DNA of 38,870 bases, from assembly GCA_905209765.1 (NCBI GenBank), contig CAJLUE010000008.1, positions 1 to 38,870 on the forward strand, written 5' to 3'. The position numbers and the translations under genes were made by a program. Source of the stretch: an uncultured Collinsella sp. (GTDB lineage: Bacteria; Actinomycetota; Coriobacteriia; Coriobacteriales; Coriobacteriaceae). Position 1 is the stretch's first letter, and each line of letters starts with the position of its first letter. Positions 8,066-16,751 of this stretch are shown here, in pieces. A model generated the notes under the pieces. It was not told the origin of the DNA. It was given only the letters and a program-made list of their open reading frames with translations, and searched no databases.

Positions 8066-8464
8066 ATGGCCCCGGACGTGATGGAGGCGGCGAAGGCCGC
8101 CATAGAGGCCCTGGGCTACGGCCCGGTGCTCCTCACCCGCCTGGCAGCATCGCGCGGCCACGACGACGCGGTGGTGCTGAGGCCCATGCCCACGGCCGAC
8201 GCGGTGCGCCACATGGACGGCACCCGCCGTGTCGGATACGTGCTGCAGGTCATCGTGAAGGACACCTCCGAGGCCAAGGCCATGGGCGACGCCTACGACC
8301 TGGCCGACGCGTTGGACGGGGCCGACCTGTCCTCGCCCACCGGCTCCTACGGCTTCACCAGCGCGGCGCTGTACACAGAGCCGCAGGAGATAACGCCGCC
8401 GGAGGGCGGGCCGTACCTGTGGGAGTTCCGAATCAAAGCGACCATAACCATAGAGAAGGGATAA
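8066..8464 (+). CDS. Tail terminator / minor capsid 3-like protein
   Basis: This 132-residue protein starts 1 nt after the previous stop codon. Size, the N-terminal helix and the following alternating strands (GYVLQVIVKDTSEAKAMG, then YLWEFRIKATITIEKG at the end) match tail-completion proteins that cap the tail tube and joint, often annotated minor capsid protein 3. Its place just before the tube protein is the classic location. Family level confidence is moderate. Confidence 0.68.
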   Translation: MAPDVMEAAKAAIEALGYGPVLLTRLAASRGHDDAVVLRPMPTADAVRHMDGTRRVGYVLQVIVKDTSEAKAMGDAYDLADALDGADLSSPTGSYGFTSAALYTEPQEITPPEGGPYLWEFRIKATITIEKG

Positions 8465-8466
8465 CG

Positions 8467-9183
8467 ATGGCAAAGAACCAAGACCTGGGCTTCGCGCCCA
8501 ACTACATGAGCGCGCTGGAGATCGACACCACGCCAGACGCGGCCAGCCCCACGTGGGCCATCTTCTCGCGCGGCATCACCGAGGTGAAGCCGACCACCAA
8601 CGAGACCACCGAGACCAAGGACTACTACGACGGCTACGGCACTCCCACCGACAAGGTGAAGAGCGTGCAGCCGCAGTACGAGGTCACAGGCGACCGCTGC
8701 TACGGCGACCCCGCGCAGGACTTCGTTGCCAGCCTGGCGCTTGAGACCGGCGAGGGCCGCACGGGCCACTTCCGCCACACCGACCCCAACGGCGACGTGG
8801 TGGAGGGCGACTGCACCTACCTGGGCCTGACCGTCGGTTCGCAGCAGGGCGCGGCGTCCGACCCCGGCGCGTTCTCCTGCACAATCTCGGGCGCTGGCGC
8901 TATGCGCTACATCCCCGCCAACAAGCTCAAGCAGCCCACGGGCGTCACCTGCACCGCGCCGACCGGCCCGGCCGTGGGCAAGTCCATGAAGCTCGCGCCG
9001 ACCGTCGCGCCCGCCGAGGCGAACGCCAAGTGCTTCTTCGCATCGGGCAACACCGACGTGGCCACCGTCGACAGCGACGGCAACGTGACGGGCGTGGCCG
9101 CAGGCGAGGCGGTCATCACCGTGCGCTGCGCGTCCAAGCCGAGCATCTGCACGCAGGTGAAGGTCACCGTGGCGGCGAAGTAG
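8467..9183 (+). CDS. Major tail tube protein with C-terminal Ig-like (Big_2) domain
   Basis: This 238-residue protein has two parts. Residues 1 to about 155 match a tail tube subunit: FAPNYMSALEIDTTPD, TWAIFSRGITEVKPTTNETTETKDYY, GDRCYGDPAQDFVASLAL, and GAFSCTISGAGAMRYIP near the end of the domain. Residues about 160-238 form a bacterial Ig-like group 2 domain with the typical MKLAPTVAPAEANAK, TDVATVDSDGNVTGVAAGEAVITV and QVKVTVAAK strands. Such domains decorate the outside of tails and may hold surface sugars or mucus. The gene is followed by a strong terminator, so tube protein may be made in excess of the genes after it. Confidence 0.88.
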   Translation: MAKNQDLGFAPNYMSALEIDTTPDAASPTWAIFSRGITEVKPTTNETTETKDYYDGYGTPTDKVKSVQPQYEVTGDRCYGDPAQDFVASLALETGEGRTGHFRHTDPNGDVVEGDCTYLGLTVGSQQGAASDPGAFSCTISGAGAMRYIPANKLKQPTGVTCTAPTGPAVGKSMKLAPTVAPAEANAKCFFASGNTDVATVDSDGNVTGVAAGEAVITVRCASKPSICTQVKVTVAAK

Positions 9184-9218
9184 CCGCAGGCGACACCAGA
9201 CATAACCTCCTGGACATG

Positions 9219-9253
9219 GGGGCGCGGGCTAGTGAGCGGCCCGCGCCCCTTTT
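9219..9253 (+). terminator. Intrinsic terminator after the tail tube gene
   Basis: An 11-bp perfect GC stem (9219-9229 with 9239-9249) with a 9-nt loop is followed by tttt. It probably lowers expression of the tape measure block relative to the tube gene. Confidence 0.85.
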
Positions 9254-9291
9254 CTATGCCCGACGCTCACCGCTCACGAAAGGGGCAACAA

Positions 9292-9795
9292 ATGGAACTT
9301 CTGAAAAACATCCGCGCGTACGAGGACGTGTTCTTCGAGGACCCCGAGGAGAACCCCGACACGCCGCGCTTCCGCGTGTGGTTCGACGACAAGCACATCG
9401 AGGAGTACCTGGCCAAGGTCGGCAACGCCATCGACCGCGCGCAGGCCAACGAGCAGATGGCCCGCGAGGCCGACACCCCCGAGAAGGCGGCCGAGGCCAA
9501 CGCCGCGCAGGCCCGCCTCATGAAGCGCACCATCTCGGCGTTCATCGGCACCGAGGGCTGGGAGCAGCTGCTCGCGTGGATGGGCGGCGACGAGGGCCCC
9601 ATCGCGCCCGAGGAGAACATCCGCATCCTGGGCGAGGTCTTTGCCACGTTCCTCAACATGTTGGCGCGCCACGCGACCAGCGAGCAGCTGATGGCGTGCG
9701 GCCTTGCATACAGCGAGCGCGCCGATCAGGTCCAGGCGCTCAACCGCGCCCAGCGCCGCGCCAAGGCCAAGCGCAAGAAGAAGGGCGGCAAGTAA
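9292..9795 (+). CDS. Tail assembly chaperone
   Basis: This 167-residue, mostly helical, charged protein lies between the tube and tape measure genes, the standard place for the chaperones that coat the tape measure. It ends in a strongly basic tail (NRAQRRAKAKRKKKGGK). ATG follows an aaagggg site. The next gene starts inside its stop region (TAATG). In many phages a programmed frameshift joins the two chaperone genes; no convincing slippery heptamer was found by eye here, so two separate proteins are assumed. Confidence 0.75.
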   Translation: MELLKNIRAYEDVFFEDPEENPDTPRFRVWFDDKHIEEYLAKVGNAIDRAQANEQMAREADTPEKAAEANAAQARLMKRTISAFIGTEGWEQLLAWMGGDEGPIAPEENIRILGEVFATFLNMLARHATSEQLMACGLAYSERADQVQALNRAQRRAKAKRKKKGGK

Positions 9796-10451
9796 TGCTG
9801 CCAGCCGCGCTCACGGCCGAGCGGGTGCGGCTGCCCGACGGCACGAGCGCCACGCGCTACCCGTGGAACGGCGAGGAGGTGCTGGTGCGCGACGACGCGC
9901 TCACGATCATCCGCGTCATCGAGGTGCTGACCGACGAGGGCAAGTCCGACGACCAGCGCCGGGACGAGTTCCTGGCGCTGTTCTTCGTGGACTGGGCGGA
10001 CGCGTGGTGCGCATGCGACTACGACGCCGCCGAGTTCGTGCGGATGCGCGACGCGGCGGTATGGGACATGTGCGGACTCGACCTGACCGGCGACCGCCCG
10101 CACGAGACCCCGCTGTGGGACTTGGAGGAGGACGCGGCGCGCATACGCACCAGCTTCCGCCAGGCCTACGGCATCGAGTGGGACGAGGTGCGCGGTCGCA
10201 TCAGCTTTGCCGAGTTCGTGGCACTCGTGGGCGGCTGCCCGCAGGACACGCCGCTCGGCGCGGCCATCCACTACCGCAACCCGGCGACCAAGCCGAAACC
10301 AACCAAATACAACAGGCAGGAGGTCGAGGCCTGGAACGCCGCCCACAAGGCGTTCGAACTCGGCAAAGGCCGCAGCTCACACGGCTCTGAGGAAGGAAGC
10401 GACGCGGCGATGCGCGATGTGTTCGCCGCGCTCAAGAGAGCGACGAGGTGA
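9795..10451 (+). CDS. Gp15-family tail protein (second assembly protein)
   Basis: This 218-residue protein resembles the bacteriophage Gp15 family, encoded just before tape measure genes in Gram-positive siphoviruses. Visible traits are the opening with YPWNGEEVLVRDDALTIIRV, the DWADAWCACDYDAAEFV stretch, and the long middle DLEEDAARIRTSFRQAYGI typical of a protein that reads the state of tail assembly. It probably pairs with the chaperone upstream. Start codon ATG overlaps the previous stop; its own end overlaps the tape measure start. Confidence 0.75.
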   Translation: MLPAALTAERVRLPDGTSATRYPWNGEEVLVRDDALTIIRVIEVLTDEGKSDDQRRDEFLALFFVDWADAWCACDYDAAEFVRMRDAAVWDMCGLDLTGDRPHETPLWDLEEDAARIRTSFRQAYGIEWDEVRGRISFAEFVALVGGCPQDTPLGAAIHYRNPATKPKPTKYNRQEVEAWNAAHKAFELGKGRSSHGSEEGSDAAMRDVFAALKRATR

Positions 10452-10453
10452 GC

Positions 10454-13144
10454 ATGGACGGCAACGTCATCATCAAAGCGGTGCTCGACACCGTTGACGT
10501 ATCCAAGAACATCAAGGCCCTGGAGCGCGACCTCCAGGGCATCTCCTGGAAGAACATAACCGAGGGCGACGAGAAGGCCGCGAAGCTGTCGTCCTCGTTC
10601 AAGAAGGCCGGCACGGCCGCCACGGTGACGCTGACCGCGCCCGTGGTGGCCGCCGGCAAGGCCGTATTCGGCGTGGCCAGCGACTACGAGCAGGCCAACG
10701 CCCGCATAGCCGCCGCGTTCGGCGTGTCCGGCGAGGAGGCCGAGCGTTTCAGCGGCATAGGCAAGCGCATATACGAGGGTGGCTGGGGCCAGTCCCTGGA
10801 CGAGGTCAACGATGCGCTGATCCAGTGCAAGTCCACCCTTCGCGACGTGTCCGACGAGGACCTGCAGACCGTCACCACCAACGCACTCATGCTGTCGGAC
10901 ACCTTCGGCGCAGACGTGAACGAGTCCATACGCGGCACCAACGCCCTCATGGAGGGCTTCGGGCTGTCCGCCACCGAGGCCAGCGACCTGCTGACGGCGG
11001 GCATGCAGCGCGGCCTGAACTACACCGACGAGCTGGGCGACAACCTGAGCGAATACTCCGTGCGATGGGGCGAGGCGGGAATGAGCGCCAGCGAGTACTT
11101 CTCGCTGCTCGAAGCGGGCACGTCCAACGGCGCGTACAACCTGGACAAGGTGGGCGACTACCTCAACGAGTTCCTGACGGCGCTGTCCGACGGCCGCATG
11201 GAGGAATCCATCGGCTCGTTCAGCGAGGGCACGCAGGAGGTCTTCGAGAACTTCAAGAACGGCAGCGCCACCGCCGAGGACATGCTGCAGGCGGTGCTGG
11301 GCGACCTCACACAGATGCCAAACGAGTACGACAAGGCCGCGCTGGCCTCCACCCTGTGGTCCTCGCTCGGCGAGGACAACGCCATGGGCATGATCGAGTC
11401 CCTGGCTGGCGTGCAGGACAGCTTCGGCGACGTGGCGGGCGCTGCGCAGCAGGCCCAGGAGGCCGCCTCCGACAGCTTCGCCGTGAAATCGCAGGAGGCC
11501 ATGCGCGAGCTGCAGGGCTCCATCGAGCCGCTTGGCGAGCCGCTGCTCAACATCGCCACCAACGTGGCGGGTGTCGTCAAGTCGTTCTCCGAGTGGTTCG
11601 CCGGCATCGGCGAGGGCGGCCAGACCGCCGTGCTGGCGATCGCCACGATAGCGGCCGCCATAGGCCCCGTGCTGTCGACGGTCGGCACCGTCGTGGACAC
11701 CGTGCCGAAAATCGGAGCGGCCTTCCAGGTGGTCGGCAAGCTGGGCACCGGCGCGCTGGGGCTCATAGCCGCTCACCCCGTGGTAGCGGCCATAGCGGCC
11801 ATCATCGCCGCCGTGGTGCTGCTGTGGAACAACTGTGAGGAGTTCCGCGACGCGGTGACCGCCGTGTGGGATGCCGTGTGCGCCGCGTTCGAGGTGGCCA
11901 CCCAGGTGGCGGGCGACGTGGCCCAAAGCGTCGGCGAGTTCTTCTCGCAGCTCGGCGAGAAGCTGGGCGGCGTGTGGGACGGCATCTGCTCCACGGTGCA
12001 GGGGGCCATCGACGCCATAGCCGGGTTCTTCCAAGGCCTGGCCGATACCGCCTCGTCCATCTGGGACGGCATCTGCAACGTGGTGCAGGTCGCCGTGATG
12101 CTGCTGGGCGAGATTCTGAACCTGGCCATCGAGACGCTGCTCATACCCTGGAACTTCATCTGGGAGAACTTCGGCGAGCAGCTGACGGCGGCATGGGACG
12201 CAATCTGCGGCGCGGTGGGAGGCTACATCGACGCGGTGAGCCAGGTCATCACCGACGTGGTGACGGCGCTCTCCGAATGGTGGGGCGCGACGTGGGAAGG
12301 CATCAGCGGCACCGCCAGCGCCATATGGGAGGCCATCTACGGCGCGGTGAGCGCGTACATCCAGTACGTCAGCGACGTGATAGGCGCGGCCCTTGGGGTC
12401 ATCCAGGGCGTGTGGGACACGGTGTGGGGCGCGGTGAGCTCCACCGCCTCCAGCATATGGGATGCCATCAGCTCGGCGATAGGCGCGGCCATCAATGCCA
12501 TCAGCTCCACCATATCGGCGGTGCTGTCGGCAATTCAGGCGGTGTGGGACTCCATATGGGGGGCCGTGAGCAGCACGGCGTCGAGCGTGTGGGGCGGCAT
12601 CAGCTCCACCATATCCAGCATCGTGAACGGCATCCGCGACACGATATCCAGTGTGTTCAACGCCGCCAAGGACACCGTGAGCAGCGTGTGGAACTCCATC
12701 AAGAGCGCCATCGAGACGCCGATACAGAACGCCCGCGACACCGTGCGCAACGTCATCGACTCCATCAAGGGGTTCTTCAACTTCTCGTGGTCGCTGCCCC
12801 ACCTGAAGCTGCCGCACCTGTCCATCTCCGGCAGCTTCAGCATCGCCCCGCCGAGCGTGCCGCACTTCGGCATCGACTGGTACGCCAAGGGCGGCGTGTT
12901 CAACGGCCCCAGCGTCATCGGCGTCGGCGAGGCGGGCCCCGAGGGCGTGGTGCCGTTCAACGAGCGCGGCGCGCGCCCGCTGGCCGAGGGCATCGCCAAG
13001 CTGCTCGACGGCAAGGACGGCGCGGCCCATGGCGACACGAACGTGACAATCAACCTGTACGCGACCGTGCGGGAGGAGGCCGACATCGAGAAAATCTCCC
13101 GCCAGATAGCCAAGGAAATCAAACGGCAGGAGTGCTTCGCATGA
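10454..13144 (+). CDS. Tail tape measure protein
   Basis: This protein of about 896 residues sets tail length and is ejected with the DNA. Evidence: size, an N-terminal region typical of tape measures (ALERDLQGISWKNITEGDEK, then GTAATVTLTAPVVAAGKAV), two hydrophobic segments near the centre (AVLAIATIAAAIGPVLSTVG and VVAAIAAIIAAVVLLW), tandem amphipathic repeats of the IWDAISSAIGAAIN / SSTASSIW type in the second half, and the common C-terminal signature GGVFNGPSVIGVGEAGPEGV. ATG at 10454 has a gaggtg site; a GTG at 10448 is an alternative start. At about 1.5 angstrom per residue the tail would be near 130 nm. Confidence 0.93.
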   Translation: MDGNVIIKAVLDTVDVSKNIKALERDLQGISWKNITEGDEKAAKLSSSFKKAGTAATVTLTAPVVAAGKAVFGVASDYEQANARIAAAFGVSGEEAERFSGIGKRIYEGGWGQSLDEVNDALIQCKSTLRDVSDEDLQTVTTNALMLSDTFGADVNESIRGTNALMEGFGLSATEASDLLTAGMQRGLNYTDELGDNLSEYSVRWGEAGMSASEYFSLLEAGTSNGAYNLDKVGDYLNEFLTALSDGRMEESIGSFSEGTQEVFENFKNGSATAEDMLQAVLGDLTQMPNEYDKAALASTLWSSLGEDNAMGMIESLAGVQDSFGDVAGAAQQAQEAASDSFAVKSQEAMRELQGSIEPLGEPLLNIATNVAGVVKSFSEWFAGIGEGGQTAVLAIATIAAAIGPVLSTVGTVVDTVPKIGAAFQVVGKLGTGALGLIAAHPVVAAIAAIIAAVVLLWNNCEEFRDAVTAVWDAVCAAFEVATQVAGDVAQSVGEFFSQLGEKLGGVWDGICSTVQGAIDAIAGFFQGLADTASSIWDGICNVVQVAVMLLGEILNLAIETLLIPWNFIWENFGEQLTAAWDAICGAVGGYIDAVSQVITDVVTALSEWWGATWEGISGTASAIWEAIYGAVSAYIQYVSDVIGAALGVIQGVWDTVWGAVSSTASSIWDAISSAIGAAINAISSTISAVLSAIQAVWDSIWGAVSSTASSVWGGISSTISSIVNGIRDTISSVFNAAKDTVSSVWNSIKSAIETPIQNARDTVRNVIDSIKGFFNFSWSLPHLKLPHLSISGSFSIAPPSVPHFGIDWYAKGGVFNGPSVIGVGEAGPEGVVPFNERGARPLAEGIAKLLDGKDGAAHGDTNVTINLYATVREEADIEKISRQIAKEIKRQECFA

Positions 13145-13854
13145 TATACAACGGCTTCGACTTCGCGCCGTGGTTCGACACCCGGCTCGTGACCCGCTCG
13201 CTGCTGCCCGAGTACGAAATCGCCACGCGCGACGTGCCCGGGCAGCCCGGCTCGCGCTTCATGCGCGCAGAGCTGAAACCCCTGACGATAGACGTGGCGG
13301 CGGCCTGGAGGGCGCGCCCCGCCGACGACATGGCGGCCCTTCGCCGCCTCATGGCCTCGCGCCTGCTGTGCCTCAAGGAGGCCGAGCTGTGGCTGGACGA
13401 CGAGAGGCACCTGGGCCTGCGCTACATGGCCGTGCTGACCTCGCCGGGCGCGCTCGACACGTTGTGGCACACCGGCGAGGCCACGCTGACGTTCACGGCA
13501 TACGACCCCGTGGCCTACGGGGCCGAGGGGCGCGCAACCGTGTCGGGCACCTCGGGCGTGCAGGTTGGCGGGACGTTCCGCACCTACCCCACCGTGACCG
13601 TCAGGCCCGGCGGCAGCACGTCGGCGCTGCGGCTGACGAACATGGGCACGGGCGAATTCGTGCAGATCGACAAGGCAGTGACGGCATCGAGCGCGGTGGT
13701 CATCGACATGGCCGCCCCGCAGGCCACGGTGGACGGCAGCCCCGCGCCCGTGACCTTCGAGAGTGACTTCTTCCCGCTGGAGCCGGGGGCCAACAGCCTC
13801 AAGCTGTCCAGCGGCACCGCGACGGTACAGTGGACGGAAAGGTACGTGGGCTGA
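13141..13854 (+). CDS. Distal tail protein (Dit)
   Basis: This 237-residue protein directly after the tape measure gene is the baseplate hub ring on which receptor-binding proteins assemble. The Dit pattern is visible: MIYNGFDF at the start, RDVPGQPGSRF, the LRRLMASRLLCLKEAELWLDDERHLGLRYMAVL strand-helix-strand, TFTAYDPVAYG closing the N-terminal belt, and a C-terminal galectin-like half (FRTYPTVTVRPGG, SLKLSSGTATVQW). It starts within the tape measure stop (ATGA) and ends within the next start (TGATG). Confidence 0.85.
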   Translation: MIYNGFDFAPWFDTRLVTRSLLPEYEIATRDVPGQPGSRFMRAELKPLTIDVAAAWRARPADDMAALRRLMASRLLCLKEAELWLDDERHLGLRYMAVLTSPGALDTLWHTGEATLTFTAYDPVAYGAEGRATVSGTSGVQVGGTFRTYPTVTVRPGGSTSALRLTNMGTGEFVQIDKAVTASSAVVIDMAAPQATVDGSPAPVTFESDFFPLEPGANSLKLSSGTATVQWTERYVG

Positions 13855-16406
13855 TGATTCTGTGGGCATGCGACCGCTGGGAGGCGTACAAGGGACCCAT
13901 CAAGACGCTGTTCGAGTGCGAGGACACGCGCGAGGTCAACGGCGAGAACGCCCTGAGCATCACAACGCTGGCGCGCCTGGACAAGGGCGACCGCCTGGTG
14001 TGGCGCGACCTCAAGGGCCGCTGGCACGAGAACATCGTGGACGGCGTGGAGGAGGAGCGCGCAAGCGCGGGCATCCTCTACACGTACTACTGCCCGACCT
14101 CGGCGCAAATCGAGCTCCTGGGCGACTACCTGGAGGACAAGCGCCCCTACGACGTGAGCGCCTACGCCGCGCTGGCCTCGGCGCTGTCCTCCTCGCGCTG
14201 GCAGGTCGGAACCGTGGCCGACCTCGGGCAGGCCGGCACGAACTTCTACCACACCAACGCATGGGCGGCCATCCACGACGTGGCAGACACTTGGGGCGGC
14301 GAGCTGTCGTTCGAAATCCAGGTGAGCGGCACCAAGGTGACCGCACGCCGCGTGTGCATGGCCAAGCAGGTCGGCGAGGACAACGGCAAGCGTTTCACCT
14401 ACGCCAAGGACCTCGTGAGCGTCAAGCGCAGCGTGGACGAGGGCAACGTGTGTACCGCCCTGTACGGCTACGGCAAGTCCCTGCAGACCGCCGACGAGGA
14501 CGGCAACCTGACGGGCGGCTACGATCGCAAGCTGACCTTCGGCGACGTGAACGGCGGGCAGAACTGGGTGGGGTCGGCCGACGCGCTGGCGCGCTGGGGA
14601 CGGCCCGACGGCAAGGGCGGCAAGGCGCACGTGTTCGGCGACGTGGAGTTCTCCGACTGCGAGGACGCCGCCGAGCTGAAGAAGCTCACCGAGGCGCGGC
14701 TGGCTAAGTCGTGCGTGCCCACCGTGTCCTACACTGCGGACGCCGTGGCGCTTGCGCGCGCCGGCGAGGGCTTCGAGGGCGCGGACGAGGGCGACCTGGT
14801 GACCGTGGTGGACAAGGTGTACGACCCGCCGCTGCGCGTGCGCACGCGCATCACCAAGGTGGTGGAGGATCAGCTGCGCCCCGGCGAGGTCACCTACACG
14901 TTCGGTAACTACCAGACGGTCGCCGAGCTGATGGCCGCGCAGAAGTCGGCCGCCAAGTCCACCGCCTCGACCATTCGGGCGACCGTGACCGAGGCCGTGA
15001 ACGCCTCGAACAAGGCATCGACCGGCAAATGGGGTGAGAGCCTGGCGGCCGCCGAGGAGCGCCAGAAGGCGTACGCCAAGGAGGTCGGCGGCTCCGCCCA
15101 GGACTACACCGACCAGATAAGGGACGAGCTGGACAAGGCCCTCAAGGAGTACGCCGACAACGGGGACACCACGCTGGAGGAGGCGCTGAAGAAGTACTCC
15201 GACGACGGCAACCTGGCCCTGGACGAGGTGCTGCGCCTGTACACCGACACGTCGATAGAGCAAAGCGAGAGCGTGCTCAAGCAGATAGACGAGGCCAACA
15301 AGGAGTACCTGGAAGGCGTCACGGGTAAGCTGGACGAACGGCTGACGAGCGCCGAGGGCGAGGTGGATGGGCTGCAGAAACAGCTCGACCAGCTGCCGAC
15401 GGATATCCGCAAGAAGATCGTTGACATGCTCAACAGCGAGGTGAACACCACGGGCGGCTGGGTGTACGAGGAGCCCGGCCAAGGCATCCTGGTGTACGAC
15501 AAAAAGCCCGAGAGCGCCACCAAGTGCGTCAAGATAGGCGGCGGGATCATCGGCGTGGCCAACTCCAAGTACTCCAGCGGCGCGTGGAAGTGGCGCACGG
15601 CCATAACCGGCGACGGCGTGACCGCCGACGAGCTGACCACGGGCCGCATCAAAGGCGGGAACTCGTACTGGGACCTCGACAGCGGGGCCTTCTACCTGCG
15701 CGACGGCTCCATCTTCATGACCGACAGCAACGGCAACAGGGTCTATATCAACGCCACCAACGGCTTCCAGATATACGACAAGAACGGCTCCATCATCGCG
15801 GGCACCGTGCTGGTGGGCAGCACCTCCATGTTCCGCTGCAACATGGTCGGCACGTCGTCAACCAACTACATCACCACCGGCACGACGACGAACAACCACC
15901 CGGGAGCGTCGTTCGTGAACGGCTCGACCGAGTACTGCACCATCGAGGCCGTCCACGCGAAGGACAGCCCCACGGCGAGCTCGACCGACGGCGTGGGCAT
16001 ATCCGCCTGCGGCTACGGCTTCCTGGCAGTCAACCGCTACTACCGCCAGACGTGGCTGACGACCCCCTACTACGCGGGCTACATGAGCCATCCCGACGAG
16101 CAGCTGTACATGAGGAGCGGCAACAGCAACGCGGGCGACTCGGCGTACGTGAAGCTGCAGGAGAACTCCAACAACTACGTGTACCTGGATAGCAGCCGCG
16201 CAGACATTGGGTCGTCGGGCACCGCCAGGATACTCGCCCCGAAGTTCGCCATAGGAACCAGTCCGAGCAGCGGCGGCACCTACGGGTACACGGGCTCCAC
16301 GCAGTTCATCGGGCGCATCACCAACAACGGCAACAAATGGACGTGGGGCACCATCAACGTGGTGAACGGAATCATCACCGGCATGAGCAGCATCACGGGA
16401 AACTAG
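13854..16406 (+). CDS. Tail endopeptidase/spike protein (Tal-like hub with long shaft)
   Basis: This 850-residue protein opens with a prophage-tail endopeptidase-like hub domain (MILWACDRWEAYKGPIKTLF to about residue 370, ending VEDQLRPGEVTYTFGNYQTVAELM). A charged coiled coil follows (about residues 370-530, with repeated EALKKYSDDG elements). The rest is beta-rich and contains ADELTTGRIKGGNSYWDLDSGAFYLRDG, a motif seen in phage tail fibre shafts, then Gly/Ser/Thr/Asn-rich strands. It likely caps the tail tube, contacts the cell wall and carries baseplate proteins. An in-frame ATG 24 nt earlier is less likely than the one overlapping the Dit stop. Enzymatic activity of the hub is uncertain. 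Confidence 0.82.
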   Translation: MILWACDRWEAYKGPIKTLFECEDTREVNGENALSITTLARLDKGDRLVWRDLKGRWHENIVDGVEEERASAGILYTYYCPTSAQIELLGDYLEDKRPYDVSAYAALASALSSSRWQVGTVADLGQAGTNFYHTNAWAAIHDVADTWGGELSFEIQVSGTKVTARRVCMAKQVGEDNGKRFTYAKDLVSVKRSVDEGNVCTALYGYGKSLQTADEDGNLTGGYDRKLTFGDVNGGQNWVGSADALARWGRPDGKGGKAHVFGDVEFSDCEDAAELKKLTEARLAKSCVPTVSYTADAVALARAGEGFEGADEGDLVTVVDKVYDPPLRVRTRITKVVEDQLRPGEVTYTFGNYQTVAELMAAQKSAAKSTASTIRATVTEAVNASNKASTGKWGESLAAAEERQKAYAKEVGGSAQDYTDQIRDELDKALKEYADNGDTTLEEALKKYSDDGNLALDEVLRLYTDTSIEQSESVLKQIDEANKEYLEGVTGKLDERLTSAEGEVDGLQKQLDQLPTDIRKKIVDMLNSEVNTTGGWVYEEPGQGILVYDKKPESATKCVKIGGGIIGVANSKYSSGAWKWRTAITGDGVTADELTTGRIKGGNSYWDLDSGAFYLRDGSIFMTDSNGNRVYINATNGFQIYDKNGSIIAGTVLVGSTSMFRCNMVGTSSTNYITTGTTTNNHPGASFVNGSTEYCTIEAVHAKDSPTASSTDGVGISACGYGFLAVNRYYRQTWLTTPYYAGYMSHPDEQLYMRSGNSNAGDSAYVKLQENSNNYVYLDSSRADIGSSGTARILAPKFAIGTSPSSGGTYGYTGSTQFIGRITNNGNKWTWGTINVVNGIITGMSSITGN

Positions 16407-16427
16407 ACCAGCGAGAGAGGAAACGGA

Positions 16428-16748
16428 ATGTTCTACCACCTTGTGCAACAGCCCGAAGCGCCGCAGGCGCTCGACGGCGCGCCGAAGCCGCCCGAGGCGC
16501 TTCCGGTGTTCGAGTGCATCAGCGACCCGGCCACGGCGCGGGCCATCGTGGAATCGGAAGACGTGTTCGAGTTCGACGGCAAGGGCGGCTTCACGCTCGT
16601 GTCCAGCCCCGTGGCCGTCATGGACGCGGAAGGCGGCGAGGCCAACGCCGTGGACTTCTCGGCGCTCACCGACGAGGAGATATGCGGGGTCCACAGAGCG
16701 CAGCCCGGCGACATATCGCGGACACTTGCGGCCGAAGGAAAGGAATGA
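16428..16748 (+). CDS. Small acidic baseplate-region hypothetical protein
   Basis: This 106-residue acidic protein (MFYHLVQQPEAPQ) has a good gagagagga ribosome site and sits between the spike and the BppU-like gene. It has an N-terminal short strand, then a proline-rich stretch and an alternating strand/helix region (EDVFEFDGKGGFTLVSS). The family is not recognised. Context suggests a tail accessory role, for example bridging the spike and baseplate protein, but the sequence gives no direct clue. Confidence 0.65.
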   Translation: MFYHLVQQPEAPQALDGAPKPPEALPVFECISDPATARAIVESEDVFEFDGKGGFTLVSSPVAVMDAEGGEANAVDFSALTDEEICGVHRAQPGDISRTLAAEGKE

Positions 16749-16751
16749 GGC

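Noticed and set aside
9700..9800. Programmed frameshift between the two tail assembly genes
   Set aside because: No convincing slippery heptamer seen at the end of the first gene; both genes have normal starts.
10271..13030. Very long antisense open frame (over 900 codons) across the tape measure gene
   Set aside because: It is a mirror of GC-rich codon use, full of His/Arg/Gly/Ala runs, without a ribosome site or known motif. The plus-strand tape measure protein explains the DNA.
13584..15482. Long antisense frame across the Dit and spike genes
   Set aside because: Same GC-rich shadow pattern; no motif and no start signal.
13854..16406. Second DGR variable repeat in the spike gene
   Set aside because: No segment here resembles the TR or the WWLRS core; only one VR and one TR were found in the window.
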